A DNA stretch of 63,003 nt from Candidatus Corynebacterium avicola (GCA_019114135.1 DXGC01000043.1:1-63003); one strand, 5' to 3'. Counted from the stretch's first letter, positions 43,996-53,560 are shown. A program made the numbers and translations. Notes: generated by a model from the letters alone, not told the origin.

Positions 43996-44648
43996 AGCAG
44001 CGGCTCCACGGCGTCCCAGAGGTCGTTCTCGTCGATCTCACGGAGGAAGACCTTCGCCGGACGGTGCTCTTTGTCCAGCACGATGGTGGTGGGGATGACC
44101 GAGGCGGGCAGGCCACCGAGGGCCATGGCGCTCATGAACGGCGGATCGTAGATCGACGGGTAGGTCAGTCCGTTGTCGGTCTTGAAGTCGCGGGCCTTGT
44201 CCGCCACCGAGTCACGCACGTTGATGCCGAGCACCGTGCCGCTGCCGTTCTCCTCCAGCTTCTCCTGGACGGCCTGCAGGTCGTCGGACTCACTGCGGCA
44301 CGGTCCGCACCACTGACCCAAGGCGTTGAGGACGACGACCTCACCTTCGTAGTCGTCCAGGGAGATCTCGGTCCCGGGCTCCATGAGGGAGTCGCCCGAG
44401 AGCTCGCCGACCTTCTCACGGTCGGCCTCGTCGTAGGTGATCTCGGTCTGTCCGCCCGGCGAGACGAACTCGAAGGTCTCACCGCCGCCGCCTCCGGCGT
44501 CGGTACCGGCGGTGTTCTCCTCACTGCAGGCGGAGACGCCGAGGACCAGGGCGGCGGAGGCGACCGTCGCCACCGCTGTCCGGGTGACTCGGCTGGCCGT
44601 GCGTCGTCCGTGCTGCCGTCCCTGCTGCCGTCGTGTCGCTGCCATCAC
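43992..44648 (-). CDS. Thioredoxin-like lipoprotein of the TlpA/ResA type
   Basis: 218 residues from a GTG at 44648 with GAGAGG 8 bases upstream; the adjacent ATG at 44645 is also possible. Signal peptide with lipobox (VASAALVLGVSAC). The redox motif QWCGPCRSESDDL (about residue 108) and the cis-Pro region ASVIPTTIVLD show a TlpA-like fold. It would reduce apocytochrome c. Same position as Rv0526. Confidence 0.93.
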   Translation of the reverse strand: MMAATRRQQGRQHGRRTASRVTRTAVATVASAALVLGVSACSEENTAGTDAGGGGGETFEFVSPGGQTEITYDEADREKVGELSGDSLMEPGTEISLDDYEGEVVVLNALGQWCGPCRSESDDLQAVQEKLEENGSGTVLGINVRDSVADKARDFKTDNGLTYPSIYDPPFMSAMALGGLPASVIPTTIVLDKEHRPAKVFLREIDENDLWDAVEPLL

Positions 44649-44686
44649 CGGTGTCGCCTCTCTTTCCGGGGTTGTCTCTGGGAGTC

Positions 44687-45301
44687 TCAGATCGCCTGGG
44701 CAGGCTCGGAGTAGACCACGTCGACCAGGTTGGTGTCGTCCTCACCCTCGAAGACGAGGGAGGTCACCGACGCCAGGTTGCAGCGGCGGGCGGCCGGGTT
44801 GTGCCACAACGGCAGGCCGGCAGAGTCGCGCTGGATGGTCACGATCGGGAGCTGGTGGCTCACGCAGACCGCCTCGCTGCCGAGGGCACCGCGACGTGCG
44901 GTGTCCACGGCGCGCCACATGCGGTCGAGGATCTTGCTGTACGGTTCGCCCCAGCTCGGGGTGGCCGGGTTCTTCAGCATCGGCCACCGCTTCGGGTTCC
45001 ACAACGCCGAGCGTGCACCCTTGATGTGCAGGCCCTCCAGGTCGTTTCCGGCCTCGAGCAGGTTCTCGTCGACGCCCGGGGTGACCCCGAGTGCCTCCGC
45101 GAGCGGGGCGACGGTCTCACGTGCCCGCTCCAGCGGGGAGGAGACGATGTAGCTGATGTCGTGGTCGGCCAGGTCCTCGGCGACCGCGGCTGCCATCTGG
45201 CGGCCGCGGACGCTGAGGTGCCAGTCCGGGAGGCGGCCGTAGAGGATGCGGTCGGGGTTGTGGACCTCCCCGTGGCGGACGAGGTGGACGATCGTTGTCA
45301 T
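44687..45301 (-). CDS. Histidine phosphatase (phosphoglycerate-mutase-like)
   Basis: 204 residues from ATG 45301. LVRHGEVHNPDRILYGRL holds the phosphorylated His, YIVSSPLERARETVAPLA the second Arg, ENLLEAGNDLEG the Glu and AVCVSHQLPIVT the second His. The substrate is unknown; the Rv0525 orthologue is always found between hemL and the cytochrome c genes. AGGG lies upstream of the start. The frame above this ATG has no family similarity. Confidence 0.88.
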   Translation of the reverse strand: MTTIVHLVRHGEVHNPDRILYGRLPDWHLSVRGRQMAAAVAEDLADHDISYIVSSPLERARETVAPLAEALGVTPGVDENLLEAGNDLEGLHIKGARSALWNPKRWPMLKNPATPSWGEPYSKILDRMWRAVDTARRGALGSEAVCVSHQLPIVTIQRDSAGLPLWHNPAARRCNLASVTSLVFEGEDDTNLVDVVYSEPAQAI

Positions 45302-45417
45302 GGGTTCACACCCTACCGCCCAATGTGCTGAGGTCATAAGCGAACGGCATGCCCGGTGAGCTGCGCCACACTGCAGGTGAACGACATAAACTTTCGGCCG
45401 TTCCCTCCCCTGTCCAG

Positions 45418-45436
45418 TGCTGTTAGGCTAACCGCA
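45418..45436 (+). promoter_or_regulatory. DtxR box at the siderophore-binding lipoprotein start
   Basis: TTAGGCTAACC matches the DtxR/IdeR core and 14 of 19 consensus positions agree. It ends at the first base of the ATG, so the operator would overlap a start-proximal promoter. Confidence 0.7.
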
Positions 45437-46491
45437 TGACAATCAAGACGGGATCCCGCGCACTCCCTTACCGCGCGCTCATCACGCTGGCAGCGTCCTG
45501 CCTGACCATGCTCAGCATCGCCGCCTGCGGCGACTCCTCCGACGAGAGTTCCGGCGGCTCCGGCGACGGTAGCGAGGAGGCGATCACCATCAACCACGCC
45601 CTCGGCGAGGCCGAGATCGAAGGAACCCCCGAGCGGGTCGTGGCGCTGGGCCAGGGATCCGCCGAGACCGCCATCGCCCTGGGTGTCACCCCGGTCGGTG
45701 TCGAGAGCTACGAGTGGGGCGCCGACGAGTCCGGCCACCTGCCGTGGATCCGCGAGGCCGTCGAGGAGTCCGGTGACGAGCTGCCCGAGCTGATCGCCGG
45801 TGGCGAGGACGTCTCCGCCGAGGAGATCGCCAACCTGGACCCCGACCTGGTACTCGCCCCCTGGTCCGGCATCACCCAGGAGCAGTACGACCAGATCAGC
45901 GAGATCGCCCCGACCATCGCCTATCCCGAGCAGGCGTGGACCATCAACTGGGAGGACCAGGTCAACACCATCGCCGAGGCGCTGCGCCAGGAGGAGCGTG
46001 GCCCGGAGCTGGTCGAGGAGATCGAGGACCAGTTCGCCACGGTCCGTGACGAGCACCCCGAGTTCGCCGACCACGACTTCGCCTTCATCTACAACCAGGG
46101 CCCGGGCGAGAACATGGGTGTCTTCATGCCGGACGAGCAGCGCGCCGCGGCGGTGCGCAGCATGGGCTTCGAGGTCGCACCGGTCGTCGAGGAGCTCCGC
46201 GAATACGAGGTCGCGGGCACCGACTCCGCTCAGGTCAGCCTGGAGGAGGCGAGCCGGTTCAACGACGTGGACGTGATCTTCACCTTCTACTCCGACGAGG
46301 CGAACCGCGACGAGATGCATGAGCACCCGGTGTACGGGAAGATCAGCGCGATCGAGCGCGGCGCCGAGGTCGCCCCGACCGACCAGTCACTGGTCACGGC
46401 ATCCTCGATGATCAACCCGCTGACCGTGCCCTGGATGCTGGACCACTACATGCCGCTGATCGAGGACGCGCTGGAGAACGTGGAAGATTAG
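45436..46491 (+). CDS. Iron-siderophore ABC transporter substrate-binding lipoprotein
   Basis: 351 residues. Signal peptide and lipobox in LTLAASCLTMLSIAAC-type N-terminus (lipid Cys about residue 31). The FepB/FhuD fold is visible: TPERVVALGQGSAETAIALG, NLDPDLVLAPWSGITQEQYD, APTIAYPEQAWTINWEDQVN. It would bind a ferric siderophore outside the cell. No permease or ATPase genes adjoin it, so the transporter must be completed from elsewhere. A DtxR box at the start indicates iron repression. No ribosome site, suggesting a leaderless message. Confidence 0.9.
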   Translation: MTIKTGSRALPYRALITLAASCLTMLSIAACGDSSDESSGGSGDGSEEAITINHALGEAEIEGTPERVVALGQGSAETAIALGVTPVGVESYEWGADESGHLPWIREAVEESGDELPELIAGGEDVSAEEIANLDPDLVLAPWSGITQEQYDQISEIAPTIAYPEQAWTINWEDQVNTIAEALRQEERGPELVEEIEDQFATVRDEHPEFADHDFAFIYNQGPGENMGVFMPDEQRAAAVRSMGFEVAPVVEELREYEVAGTDSAQVSLEEASRFNDVDVIFTFYSDEANRDEMHEHPVYGKISAIERGAEVAPTDQSLVTASSMINPLTVPWMLDHYMPLIEDALENVED

Positions 46492-46573
46492 GACGGCACC
46501 GGGGTCACCGGGGAAACCCGGGACAGCATGTAGCGCGGGCCCCGTATCCCTTGCCCGGACCAGAGGCGATCGT

Positions 46574-46642
46574 TGTCAGGTTTGAGGTGTCTCAGGGTGG
46601 TCTGACGATGTCATTCCACCCTGAGACACCTCAAACCTGACA
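46574..46642. repeat. Intergenic inverted repeat E (perfect 27-15-27)
   Basis: Arms 46574-46600 and 46616-46642 are perfectly complementary over 27 bases, with a 15-base spacer. Length and geometry equal repeats A and G, and the ends TGTCAG...CTGACA also occur in A, but the inner arm sequence is different. It lies between convergent genes. Confidence 0.93.
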
Positions 46643-46682
46643 TGGGGATAGGGCGGGGCGAGTCGGGTCGGGACGAGGAGGG

Positions 46683-47984
46683 TCAGCCCTCCGGCTGAGC
46701 GGCGGCCGCTGCCTTCGCCGCCGGCACCAGGGCGGCCTCGATCTGCTCGAAGTCGGCGTCGGTCAGCGCGGTGGAGACGAACCAGGTCTCGAAGACGCTG
46801 GGCGGCGGGAAGACACCGTTGTCCAGCAGGGCGTGGAAGAACGGGGCGTAGCGGAAGGTGTCCGCGGCCTTCATGTCGTCGAAGTTGCGGCCCTGGCCTT
46901 CGGCGAAACGGATCGACAGCATCGTGGTCGCCCGCTGGATGTGGTGGACCACACCCTCGCGGGTCAGGGCGTCGCTGACCAGGTCGCCCAACCGGTCGGC
47001 GTTGGCCTGCAGGGTGGCGTAGGTCGACTCGTCCGCCAGCTGCAGCGACGCCAGGCCGGAGGCGGTGGCCACCGGGTTACCGGACAGGGTGCCTGCCTGG
47101 TAGACGGGGCCGGAGGGGGCGAGCATGTCCATGACCTCGGCGCGTCCGCCGAAGGCCGCGGCCGGCATGCCGCCGGAGACGACCTTGCCGAAGGTGGTGA
47201 GGTCACCGGCGACACCGTCCACCCCGAACCAGCCGGAGCGCGAGGTGCGGAATCCGGTCATGACCTCGTCAAGGATCAGCAGCGCACCGTCGGCGTGGGC
47301 GATCTCCTTCAGGGCGGCGTTGAAGCCCTCCTCCGGGTGGACGGTGCCCATGTTGCCGGCGCTGGCCTCGGTGATGATCGCGGCGATCTCGCCGGGGTTG
47401 TCGGCGAAGGCCTGACGCACGGCGTCCAGGTCGTTGTACTCCACGACGATGGTCTCGGCGGCTGCCGAGGCGGTGATGCCCGGGGAGTCCGGCAGGCCCA
47501 GGGTCGCCACGCCGGACCCGGCGGCGACCAGCAGGGAATCGACGTGGCCGTGGTAGCAGCCGTTGAACTTCAGGATCTTGTCGCGGCCGGTGTAACCACG
47601 GGCCAGGCGCACCGCGGACATGGTGGCCTCGGTACCTGAGTTGACCAGGCGGACCTTCTCCACGCTGGTGCGGTCGATGATCTCCTGGGCCAGGCGGGTC
47701 TCGGACAGGGTCGGTGCGCCGAAGGACAGGCCCTTGGCGGCAGCGTCCTGCACGGCAGCGAGGACCTCCGGGTGGGCGTTGCCGTGCAGCATCGGTCCCC
47801 AGGAGCAGACCAGGTCCACATACTCGTTGCCGTCGATGTCGGTCAGGCGTGACCCGGAGGCCGAGGCGATGAAGGGGGCCACCCCACCGACGGAGCCGAA
47901 GGCGCGGACCGGGGAGTTCACACCCCCGGGCGTGACCTCACGGGCCGACCCCATCGCTGCCTCGCTGTTCACCAGGTTGCTCAT
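46683..47984 (-). CDS. hemL: Glutamate-1-semialdehyde 2,1-aminomutase
   Basis: 433 residues, PLP aminotransferase fold. The Schiff-base Lys is in [19 protein letters not shown] (about residue 265); [20 protein letters not shown] and [11 protein letters not shown] are the cofactor blocks. It makes 5-aminolevulinate from the HemA product (C5 pathway). AGGAGAG precedes the ATG. In C. glutamicum hemE and hemY adjoin it, as I recall; here a degenerate P-type ATPase homologue lies upstream instead. Confidence 0.96.
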   Translation of the reverse strand: MSNLVNSEAAMGSAREVTPGGVNSPVRAFGSVGGVAPFIASASGSRLTDIDGNEYVDLVCSWGPMLHGNAHPEVLAAVQDAAAKGLSFGAPTLSETRLAQEIIDRTSVEKVRLVNSGTEATMSAVRLARGYTGRDKILKFNGCYHGHVDSLLVAAGSGVATLGLPDSPGITASAAAETIVVEYNDLDAVRQAFADNPGEIAAIITEASAGNMGTVHPEEGFNAALKEIAHADGALLILDEVMTGFRTSRSGWFGVDGVAGDLTTFGKVVSGGMPAAAFGGRAEVMDMLAPSGPVYQAGTLSGNPVATASGLASLQLADESTYATLQANADRLGDLVSDALTREGVVHHIQRATTMLSIRFAEGQGRNFDDMKAADTFRYAPFFHALLDNGVFPPPSVFETWFVSTALTDADFEQIEAALVPAAKAAAAAQPEG

Positions 47985-47999
47985 CTACTGCTCTCCTGT

Positions 48000-50894
48000 T
48001 CACGTGCGTTTGTGTGTGCTGACCCCAGCATAACGGGGCCGTCCGGCCATGCCTCCGGTCGCCGTGTAGTCGCGGTGCCCGATGCGCGCCGAACGCCACT
48101 CCACCAGCAGCGACGACCCGAGCATCAGGGCGGTACCGACCAGCGGGTTGAGCACTCCGGCCACCGCGAGGACCACCGCGGCGATGTTGTAGCCCCAGGC
48201 GAAGAGCAGGTTGCCGTTCACCGTGGAGCGCACGTGGCGGGCGAGGTTGAGCGCCTCCGGGATCGCGGAGACGTCCTCACGGACCAGCACGATGTCGGCG
48301 TCGCCGGTGCCCGCGGCGGCGTGGGCGGTGCGTCCCACCGCCGGCGGGTCCAGGTGGTCGGCGGCACCCATGAGGATGCCGACGTCGGCGACGGCCAGGC
48401 AGTCCAGCACGTCCCGGTCCCCCACCATCGCCACGGTCGCACCGTTGGAGTGCACCCGGCGCACGGTGGCGGCCTTCCGGTTCGGGGAGATGCCGGCCAG
48501 GACCGTGGAGATGCCGACGGAGTCCGCCATCCGTCGGGCCACCCGGTAGGTGTCGCGCGACATCATGAAGGTCTCCACACCGGCCGCCTCCAGGGCATCG
48601 ACCGCGCCCGAGGCGTCCGGGGCGACGGTGTCAGCCAGGTTGATCACGCCCCGGGGCTCGCCCTTCCAGCTGACGACCAGCGGAGCACCACCGCTGAGTG
48701 CGGCGTTGACGAGCACGGGGTTCGTCAGTTCGGAGAGGTCCCGTGGACGCCACAGGCTTGCCATGACCTGGCGGACGGGCTTGCCGTCGCGGTCGGGCAG
48801 GTCGATCGTCGCGGAGAACACCCCGTGGTCGTCGACCTCCACCTGGCCGGCCTCCAGCCAGTGCGGCACCTCCGCCCCGCCCGAACCGCTGTCGCGGGAC
48901 TCGCGGTCGGCACGCACGATCGCCCGGCACACCCGGTGCGGGCTCTCCAGGCTGAGCGCACCGGCGACGCGCAAGACCATCTCGGGGTTCTCCCCGGTCG
49001 CGGCGGTGACACCGATGACCGACATCGGCCCGGTGCTGAGTGTGCCGGCACGGTTGAAGATGATCGCGTCGATGGCGGCGAGGTGGTGGATGGTGTCGGC
49101 GTTGCGCAGCAGGGTGCCGCCGGCCGCCGCGCGGGCCAGGCCGATGCGCAGCGACAGTGTGGTGGACACGGCCAATGCCACCGGGGCGACGGCGACCAGT
49201 ACGGTCAGGGCGGTGGCGACCGCGGCGTCCGTGCTGTCACGCACGGCGAACCAGCCGAGGCCGGCGATGACGGCGATGACCACTCCCCAGGGCACCAGCA
49301 GGCTGGCGGTCCGGGTGGCCAACTGGTCCAGCTGGTTCTCGTCCTGTTCGGCGGCGGCGATCCAACGACGCACCGCGGCGATGCGGGTACGCGAGCCGGT
49401 GCGGCTGACGCGGACCTTCAGGGGTTCGGACGTGGCGTCCCCCAGGTGCCGGGCCCCGGCGAACACCCGCGATCCGACGCTGACAGCGCCCTCGACCTGA
49501 CCGTCGGAGGCCACGCCGCCGAAGGGGCCGTTGTCCAACGCGGCGCGTCCGCCGATGACCTCACCGTCGGCGGGCACGGACTCCCCGCCGGCGACGAGGA
49601 CGTCGTCGCCGACGCGGATCTCCGCCGGGCTGATGGTGAACTTCGCCGGACGACCCTGCCGGTCGCGACGCACGACCGTCACCTTCTCCTCGGTGGTCGC
49701 ACCCGAGGGCAGGACCATGTTCAACGCCAGCATCGAGCGCAGCCGGGAGCGTCGGGACGCCAGGCGTCCGAAGAGAAGCAGCAGCGTACAGCCGCAGGCG
49801 ACGTCGAGGAAGAGGGCGTCGCCGTGGTAGCCCCAGGCGATGAGGATGTTGCCGGATCTCCACCCGGGATCACCGGCCGGCCCCGTGATCAGGACATAGG
49901 CGGAGTAGAGGTAGGCGAGGATGATCGCGGCGGACGAGGCTGCGTCCAGGGCGGGCATGCCGCGGCGCAGCCCGGCGATCATCGCCCGGTGGAAGGGCCA
50001 GGCGCACCATGTCACCACCGGCAGGGCGAGTGCCAGGCAGAGCCACTGCCAGTAGTCGAACTGCCAGGGGGTGGCGATCTGCAGCACGACGACCGGGATG
50101 CCCAGGACGGCGGCGACGAGCAGTCGGGCGCCGGTGATCAGTGCACGGGCGGTGTGCAGGACCTCGGTGTTGTCCTGTCCACCGGACAGCCACGCACCGC
50201 GCTTCCCTGCTGCGGTGCCGGGGGCACCGGGAGCACCGGAACTGTTGCCGACACCGGGGTTGACGTCCTCCCGGCGCTTGCGCAGTCGCTCCTCACGCCG
50301 GCGCCGGTTCTCCGAGATGTGGCGGCGCCCGGGGGCGGTCAGGCGTTCGGACCGGCGGCGCAGGGACGCGGCCGTCAGCCAGGACTCGACACCGTACTCG
50401 GCGAAGACCCCACGCAGAATGTCCGGGTTCAGCGACTCCGGTGCGGTCACCCACGCCATTGCCGTGGAGTAGACCACGCGGGCCTGCACTCCCGGCAGCG
50501 TGTTCAGTGCCGCCTCGATCTCCCCGGCGCGTACCGCCGAGGCCAGTCCGTCGAAGTGGAAGGTGAAGGAGGTCAGCTGCGCACCGGCCCGACGTGTGGT
50601 GCCGGGACGGGCACCACGGAAACCTGCAGCGACGCCAGCGAACCCTGCGCCCGCTGTGTCCGCTGTGTCCGCTGCGTTTTCAGTGTCCTCGTCGTCCTCC
50701 GTGTCCAGCCCCGCGGCATGCGCTGCCGCCCGGGCGGCAGCGATCGCACGGTTGACGGCGTCTGGTGTGTCTGGGGTGTCTGGGGCCTCGGGGCTGTCCT
50801 GGATGTCCGGGGTACCAGTGACCTCAGACGTTTCGGTTGACGTGGAGATGTCGCGGGAGGAGTCGCGGGAGAACTCGGAGGTTGTGTCGGCCAT
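48000..50894 (-). CDS. P-type ATPase homologue lacking all catalytic motifs (pseudoenzyme)
   Basis: 964 residues in one open frame. Overall layout is that of a metal P1B-ATPase: N-terminal HMA-like fold (FHFDGLASAVRAGEIEAALN), about eight membrane helices, actuator, phosphorylation and nucleotide domains. The key residues are replaced: the DKTGT loop reads IIFNRAGTLSTG with Asn (AAC, 49053-49055) for the phosphorylated Asp; CPC reads VAPVALAVS; the TGES region reads DNGPFGGVASDGQ; TGD reads MMSRDTYR; GDGxND reads MVGDRDVLDCLA; the GMTCxxC metal site reads GLASAVR. A catalytically dead protein kept intact between hemL and hemB. Confidence 0.85.
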   Translation of the reverse strand: MADTTSEFSRDSSRDISTSTETSEVTGTPDIQDSPEAPDTPDTPDAVNRAIAAARAAAHAAGLDTEDDEDTENAADTADTAGAGFAGVAAGFRGARPGTTRRAGAQLTSFTFHFDGLASAVRAGEIEAALNTLPGVQARVVYSTAMAWVTAPESLNPDILRGVFAEYGVESWLTAASLRRRSERLTAPGRRHISENRRRREERLRKRREDVNPGVGNSSGAPGAPGTAAGKRGAWLSGGQDNTEVLHTARALITGARLLVAAVLGIPVVVLQIATPWQFDYWQWLCLALALPVVTWCAWPFHRAMIAGLRRGMPALDAASSAAIILAYLYSAYVLITGPAGDPGWRSGNILIAWGYHGDALFLDVACGCTLLLLFGRLASRRSRLRSMLALNMVLPSGATTEEKVTVVRRDRQGRPAKFTISPAEIRVGDDVLVAGGESVPADGEVIGGRAALDNGPFGGVASDGQVEGAVSVGSRVFAGARHLGDATSEPLKVRVSRTGSRTRIAAVRRWIAAAEQDENQLDQLATRTASLLVPWGVVIAVIAGLGWFAVRDSTDAAVATALTVLVAVAPVALAVSTTLSLRIGLARAAAGGTLLRNADTIHHLAAIDAIIFNRAGTLSTGPMSVIGVTAATGENPEMVLRVAGALSLESPHRVCRAIVRADRESRDSGSGGAEVPHWLEAGQVEVDDHGVFSATIDLPDRDGKPVRQVMASLWRPRDLSELTNPVLVNAALSGGAPLVVSWKGEPRGVINLADTVAPDASGAVDALEAAGVETFMMSRDTYRVARRMADSVGISTVLAGISPNRKAATVRRVHSNGATVAMVGDRDVLDCLAVADVGILMGAADHLDPPAVGRTAHAAAGTGDADIVLVREDVSAIPEALNLARHVRSTVNGNLLFAWGYNIAAVVLAVAGVLNPLVGTALMLGSSLLVEWRSARIGHRDYTATGGMAGRPRYAGVSTHKRT

Positions 50895-50897
50895 GGG

Positions 50898-51398
50898 TCA
50901 CTGTTCCAACTCACCCGGACTACCGCCGAAGTACGTACGCAGCGCCGGACGGTACATCGCGAGCAGGGCAAGAGCCATCAACAGCGCGACCAGGGCCTGC
51001 CAGGTGGCACTAAGACCGAACACCCACCCCACCAGGGTGAATGCCATGGTGACCAGGACGACCGTCATCAACCAACGGCGGCGCTTTCCGTCCCCACGCA
51101 ACAGCCCGGGCATCAGCCACGCCATGAGTAAGGCACCTGCGATCTGCACGGTACCGACCCACTTCAGGTTGGTGGAGACAAAGTTGAAGGCGGCCTGCTG
51201 GTCAGCGTCCTCCGCCGACGGGGGCTTGTCCAGCCACATGTCGATGCCGCTGTACAGCAGGGCGATCGAGGAGATCAGCAGCAGGACGAAGGCCAGCTTC
51301 GCTGTCCCGGGGATACCGTCACCGGGCTGCCAGTAGTTGATCCGCCGGTTCGGGTCACTCGGGTCGGAGTTGTGGGAGACCGGGAACATCGTGGGCAT
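50898..51398 (-). CDS. Membrane protein of the haem cluster (Rv0514/0513-like position)
   Basis: 166 residues with four helices: LAFVLLLISSIALLYSGIDM, WVGTVQIAGALLMAWLMPGL, WLMTVVLVTMAFTLVGWVFG and ALVALLMALALLAMYRPALR. No catalytic motif. It starts 2 bases after the next membrane gene and ends 3 bases before the ATPase homologue, so the three are probably one transcript downstream of hemB. Unknown function. Confidence 0.78.
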   Translation of the reverse strand: MPTMFPVSHNSDPSDPNRRINYWQPGDGIPGTAKLAFVLLLISSIALLYSGIDMWLDKPPSAEDADQQAAFNFVSTNLKWVGTVQIAGALLMAWLMPGLLRGDGKRRRWLMTVVLVTMAFTLVGWVFGLSATWQALVALLMALALLAMYRPALRTYFGGSPGELEQ

Positions 51399-51400
51399 GG

Positions 51401-52294
51401 TCAGTCGCCCTTCTTCCGACGTTCCTGCTCGGCCTTCTGTTCAGCCTTCTTGGCCTCCTTCTTGGCCTTCTTCTCTGCGCGCTCCTTGTCCAGCTCCTCA
51501 TTGCGCTTGGCGACCTTCTCGGCGTAGGCCTCGACCTCCGCCTTGCCCGGCAGGCCGAACCAGTCGGCGGTGTCCGGCCGGGTCACCAGCCACACACCGA
51601 CCACGGCGATGACGCCGGAGATGATGGTGCCCGCACCGATCAGCAGCACCAGCGGGGTACTTCCGCTGTCCGGCGGTGAGGTGAAGACCTGCAGCAACGC
51701 CATCAGGGCGAGGTAGATCGAGCCGACAATGAGGAAGGCGCGCGAGCGCACACCACCGCGGGCCACCCTGGTGGTGAGGTAGGTGCACACCGACACCGCG
51801 ATGAGGATCACCAGCAGGCTGGAGATGATCGTGCCGTTGACCATGGTCTGCTCGTCGACACCGTCGACCATGGAGAAGGAGTCACTCTGTTCGCGGACCT
51901 GCGCGGTGACTGTGCGAGGGTCCTGGAAGGACATCACCATCTGCAGCACGGCGGTCAGCGCCTGCACGGCGGCGACGATGTACCAGGCGCGCACACCGTC
52001 CCGGACGTTGTCCGGGGCATCCTTGGCCGAGCGTGCCAGGCCGTCAGGACGTCCCACCTTCGGCGGGACCGGGAAGCCGTCGGACGGACGGGACTCGCGG
52101 CGTCCTTTGTCGCGGCGTCCTGAACCCTGGCGGTCGGAGTCCGGTCCGTACAGGGGTCGCCGACGGCGACCGCCCTCGGCGCGCCGGTCCGCCTGGTCAC
52201 CGGAACCGGCGCCGGTGGAATGGTCGCGGTCGTCCGGACGCTCGCGGGTGTCGCCCCGACGGTCACTGGGGTCCTGCGGGTTCTGATGCGTCAT
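51401..52294 (-). CDS. Membrane protein with long basic N-terminus, downstream of hemB
   Basis: 297 residues. The first 95 are hydrophilic and rich in Asp, Arg and Gly (RRGDTRERPDDRDHSTGAGS). Four helices follow (YIVAAVQALTAVLQMVMSF; IISSLLVILIAVSVCTYLTT; AFLIVGSIYLALMALLQVF; LLIGAGTIISGVIAVVGVWL). The tail is a charged coiled-coil-like run (KRNEELDKERAEKKAKKEAK). It follows hemB by 51 bases, like Rv0513 in M. tuberculosis. Unknown function. Confidence 0.78.
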   Translation of the reverse strand: MTHQNPQDPSDRRGDTRERPDDRDHSTGAGSGDQADRRAEGGRRRRPLYGPDSDRQGSGRRDKGRRESRPSDGFPVPPKVGRPDGLARSAKDAPDNVRDGVRAWYIVAAVQALTAVLQMVMSFQDPRTVTAQVREQSDSFSMVDGVDEQTMVNGTIISSLLVILIAVSVCTYLTTRVARGGVRSRAFLIVGSIYLALMALLQVFTSPPDSGSTPLVLLIGAGTIISGVIAVVGVWLVTRPDTADWFGLPGKAEVEAYAEKVAKRNEELDKERAEKKAKKEAKKAEQKAEQERRKKGD

Positions 52295-52345
52295 GTGTGC
52301 TGTCTCTTCTGCGTCATGTCCCGACCAAGCCTAGTCGGCTGGTGC

Positions 52346-53368
52346 TCAGCCGCGCAGCAGCCGGGCGGCCTCCGTGGCCCAGTAGGTCAGGATGATGTCC
52401 GCGCCGGCGCGACGGATGCCGGTCAGTGAGTCGATGATCGCCGGTTCCCGGTCGATCCAGCCCTTCTCGGCGGCGGCGGAGATCATCGAGTACTCCCCCG
52501 ACACCTGGTAGGCAGCGACCGGCACGGATGAGAAGTCGGCGACCTGTCGCAGCACGTCGAGGTACGGCATCGCCGGCTTCACCATGACCATGTCCGCGCC
52601 CTCCTCGATGTCGAGCTCCACCTCGAGCAGGGACTCGCGGGCGTTGCGGGGGTCCTGCTGGTAGGTCTTGCGGTCGCCCTTGAGCGTGGAGCCGACGGCC
52701 TCACGGAAGGGACCGTAGAAGGCACCTGCGTACTTCGCGGAGTAGGCCATGATGCTGACGTCCTGGAACCCGGCGGCGTCGAGAGCTTCGCGGATGACCC
52801 GGATCTGGCCGTCCATCATCCCCGAGGGGCTGACCACGTGAGCGCCGGCCTCGGCCTGGGCGACCGCCATCGCGGCGTAGAGCGGGAGGGTGGCGTCATT
52901 GTCGATGATCGTCTTACCGAAACGATCCTCGGTGAGCACACCGCAGTGACCGTGGTCGGTGAACTCGTCGAGGCAGGTGTCGGCCATGACGATGAGGTCG
53001 TCGCCGAACTCGCGACGCAGTGCAGCCACGCCCTTGTTGAGGATGCCGTCCTCGGCCCAGGCCTGGGAGCCGGAGGCGTCCTTGCTCTCGTCGGTGGGCA
53101 CGCCGAACAGGTCGACGGAGCCGACGCCCGCGTTCAGCGCCTCCTCCGCCGCCTTGAGCAGGGAGGTCTCGGTGTGCTGCTGCACCCCGGGCATCGAGGT
53201 GATGTCGTTGGGGGTGTCGATGCCGTCCCGGATGAACATCGGCAGGACGAACTGCGAAGGCTCCAGGTGCGTCTCCGCGACGAAGTTGCGCATGGTCTGG
53301 GTGGTGCGCAGCCGGCGGGGACGGCGGTACGGGGTGTTGAGGTTGTCAGCGGCATGGGCGGCGTTCAT
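52346..53368 (-). CDS. hemB: Delta-aminolevulinic acid dehydratase (porphobilinogen synthase)
   Basis: 340 residues. Both catalytic lysines are visible: [18 protein letters not shown] and [16 protein letters not shown]. The metal region reads [15 protein letters not shown], with two Cys rather than the three of classic zinc enzymes, as in mycobacterial HemB. It joins two 5-aminolevulinates into porphobilinogen. Between it and hemD lie inverted repeat F and the hemD terminator, so it is probably expressed separately from hemA-C-D. Confidence 0.95.
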   Translation of the reverse strand: MNAAHAADNLNTPYRRPRRLRTTQTMRNFVAETHLEPSQFVLPMFIRDGIDTPNDITSMPGVQQHTETSLLKAAEEALNAGVGSVDLFGVPTDESKDASGSQAWAEDGILNKGVAALRREFGDDLIVMADTCLDEFTDHGHCGVLTEDRFGKTIIDNDATLPLYAAMAVAQAEAGAHVVSPSGMMDGQIRVIREALDAAGFQDVSIMAYSAKYAGAFYGPFREAVGSTLKGDRKTYQQDPRNARESLLEVELDIEEGADMVMVKPAMPYLDVLRQVADFSSVPVAAYQVSGEYSMISAAAEKGWIDREPAIIDSLTGIRRAGADIILTYWATEAARLLRG

Positions 53369-53468
53369 GGCCCCGATGCTACGCCGCCGACGGTGCGTCC
53401 TGCCCTGACAGGGCGGTCACCGCTCCTCCACCATTGGCCGTCCGGGTGCGCTGGCCAGGCCAGCTGAA

Positions 53469-53560
53469 ACTTTTAGCACCTCCGCCATTGCGCGAGGACA
53501 ACGCAAAACACTCTGACCTGCAGGTCTCACGATGTGGAAATCGCGACAGGTGCTAAAAGT
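53469..53560. repeat. Intergenic inverted repeat F (13-66-13 with conserved core)
   Basis: Perfect arms ACTTTTAGCACCT (53469-53481) and AGGTGCTAAAAGT (53548-53560). On the minus strand the core 53514-53544 (GCGATTTCCACATC...GCAGGTCA) agrees with repeat D at 28 of 31 positions, while the arms differ and still pair. Confidence 0.88.

Noticed and set aside
48012..50840. A 942-codon plus-strand frame opposite the P-type ATPase homologue
   Set aside because: Gly/His/Arg-rich antisense frame without domains; the minus strand has the membrane helices and family fold.
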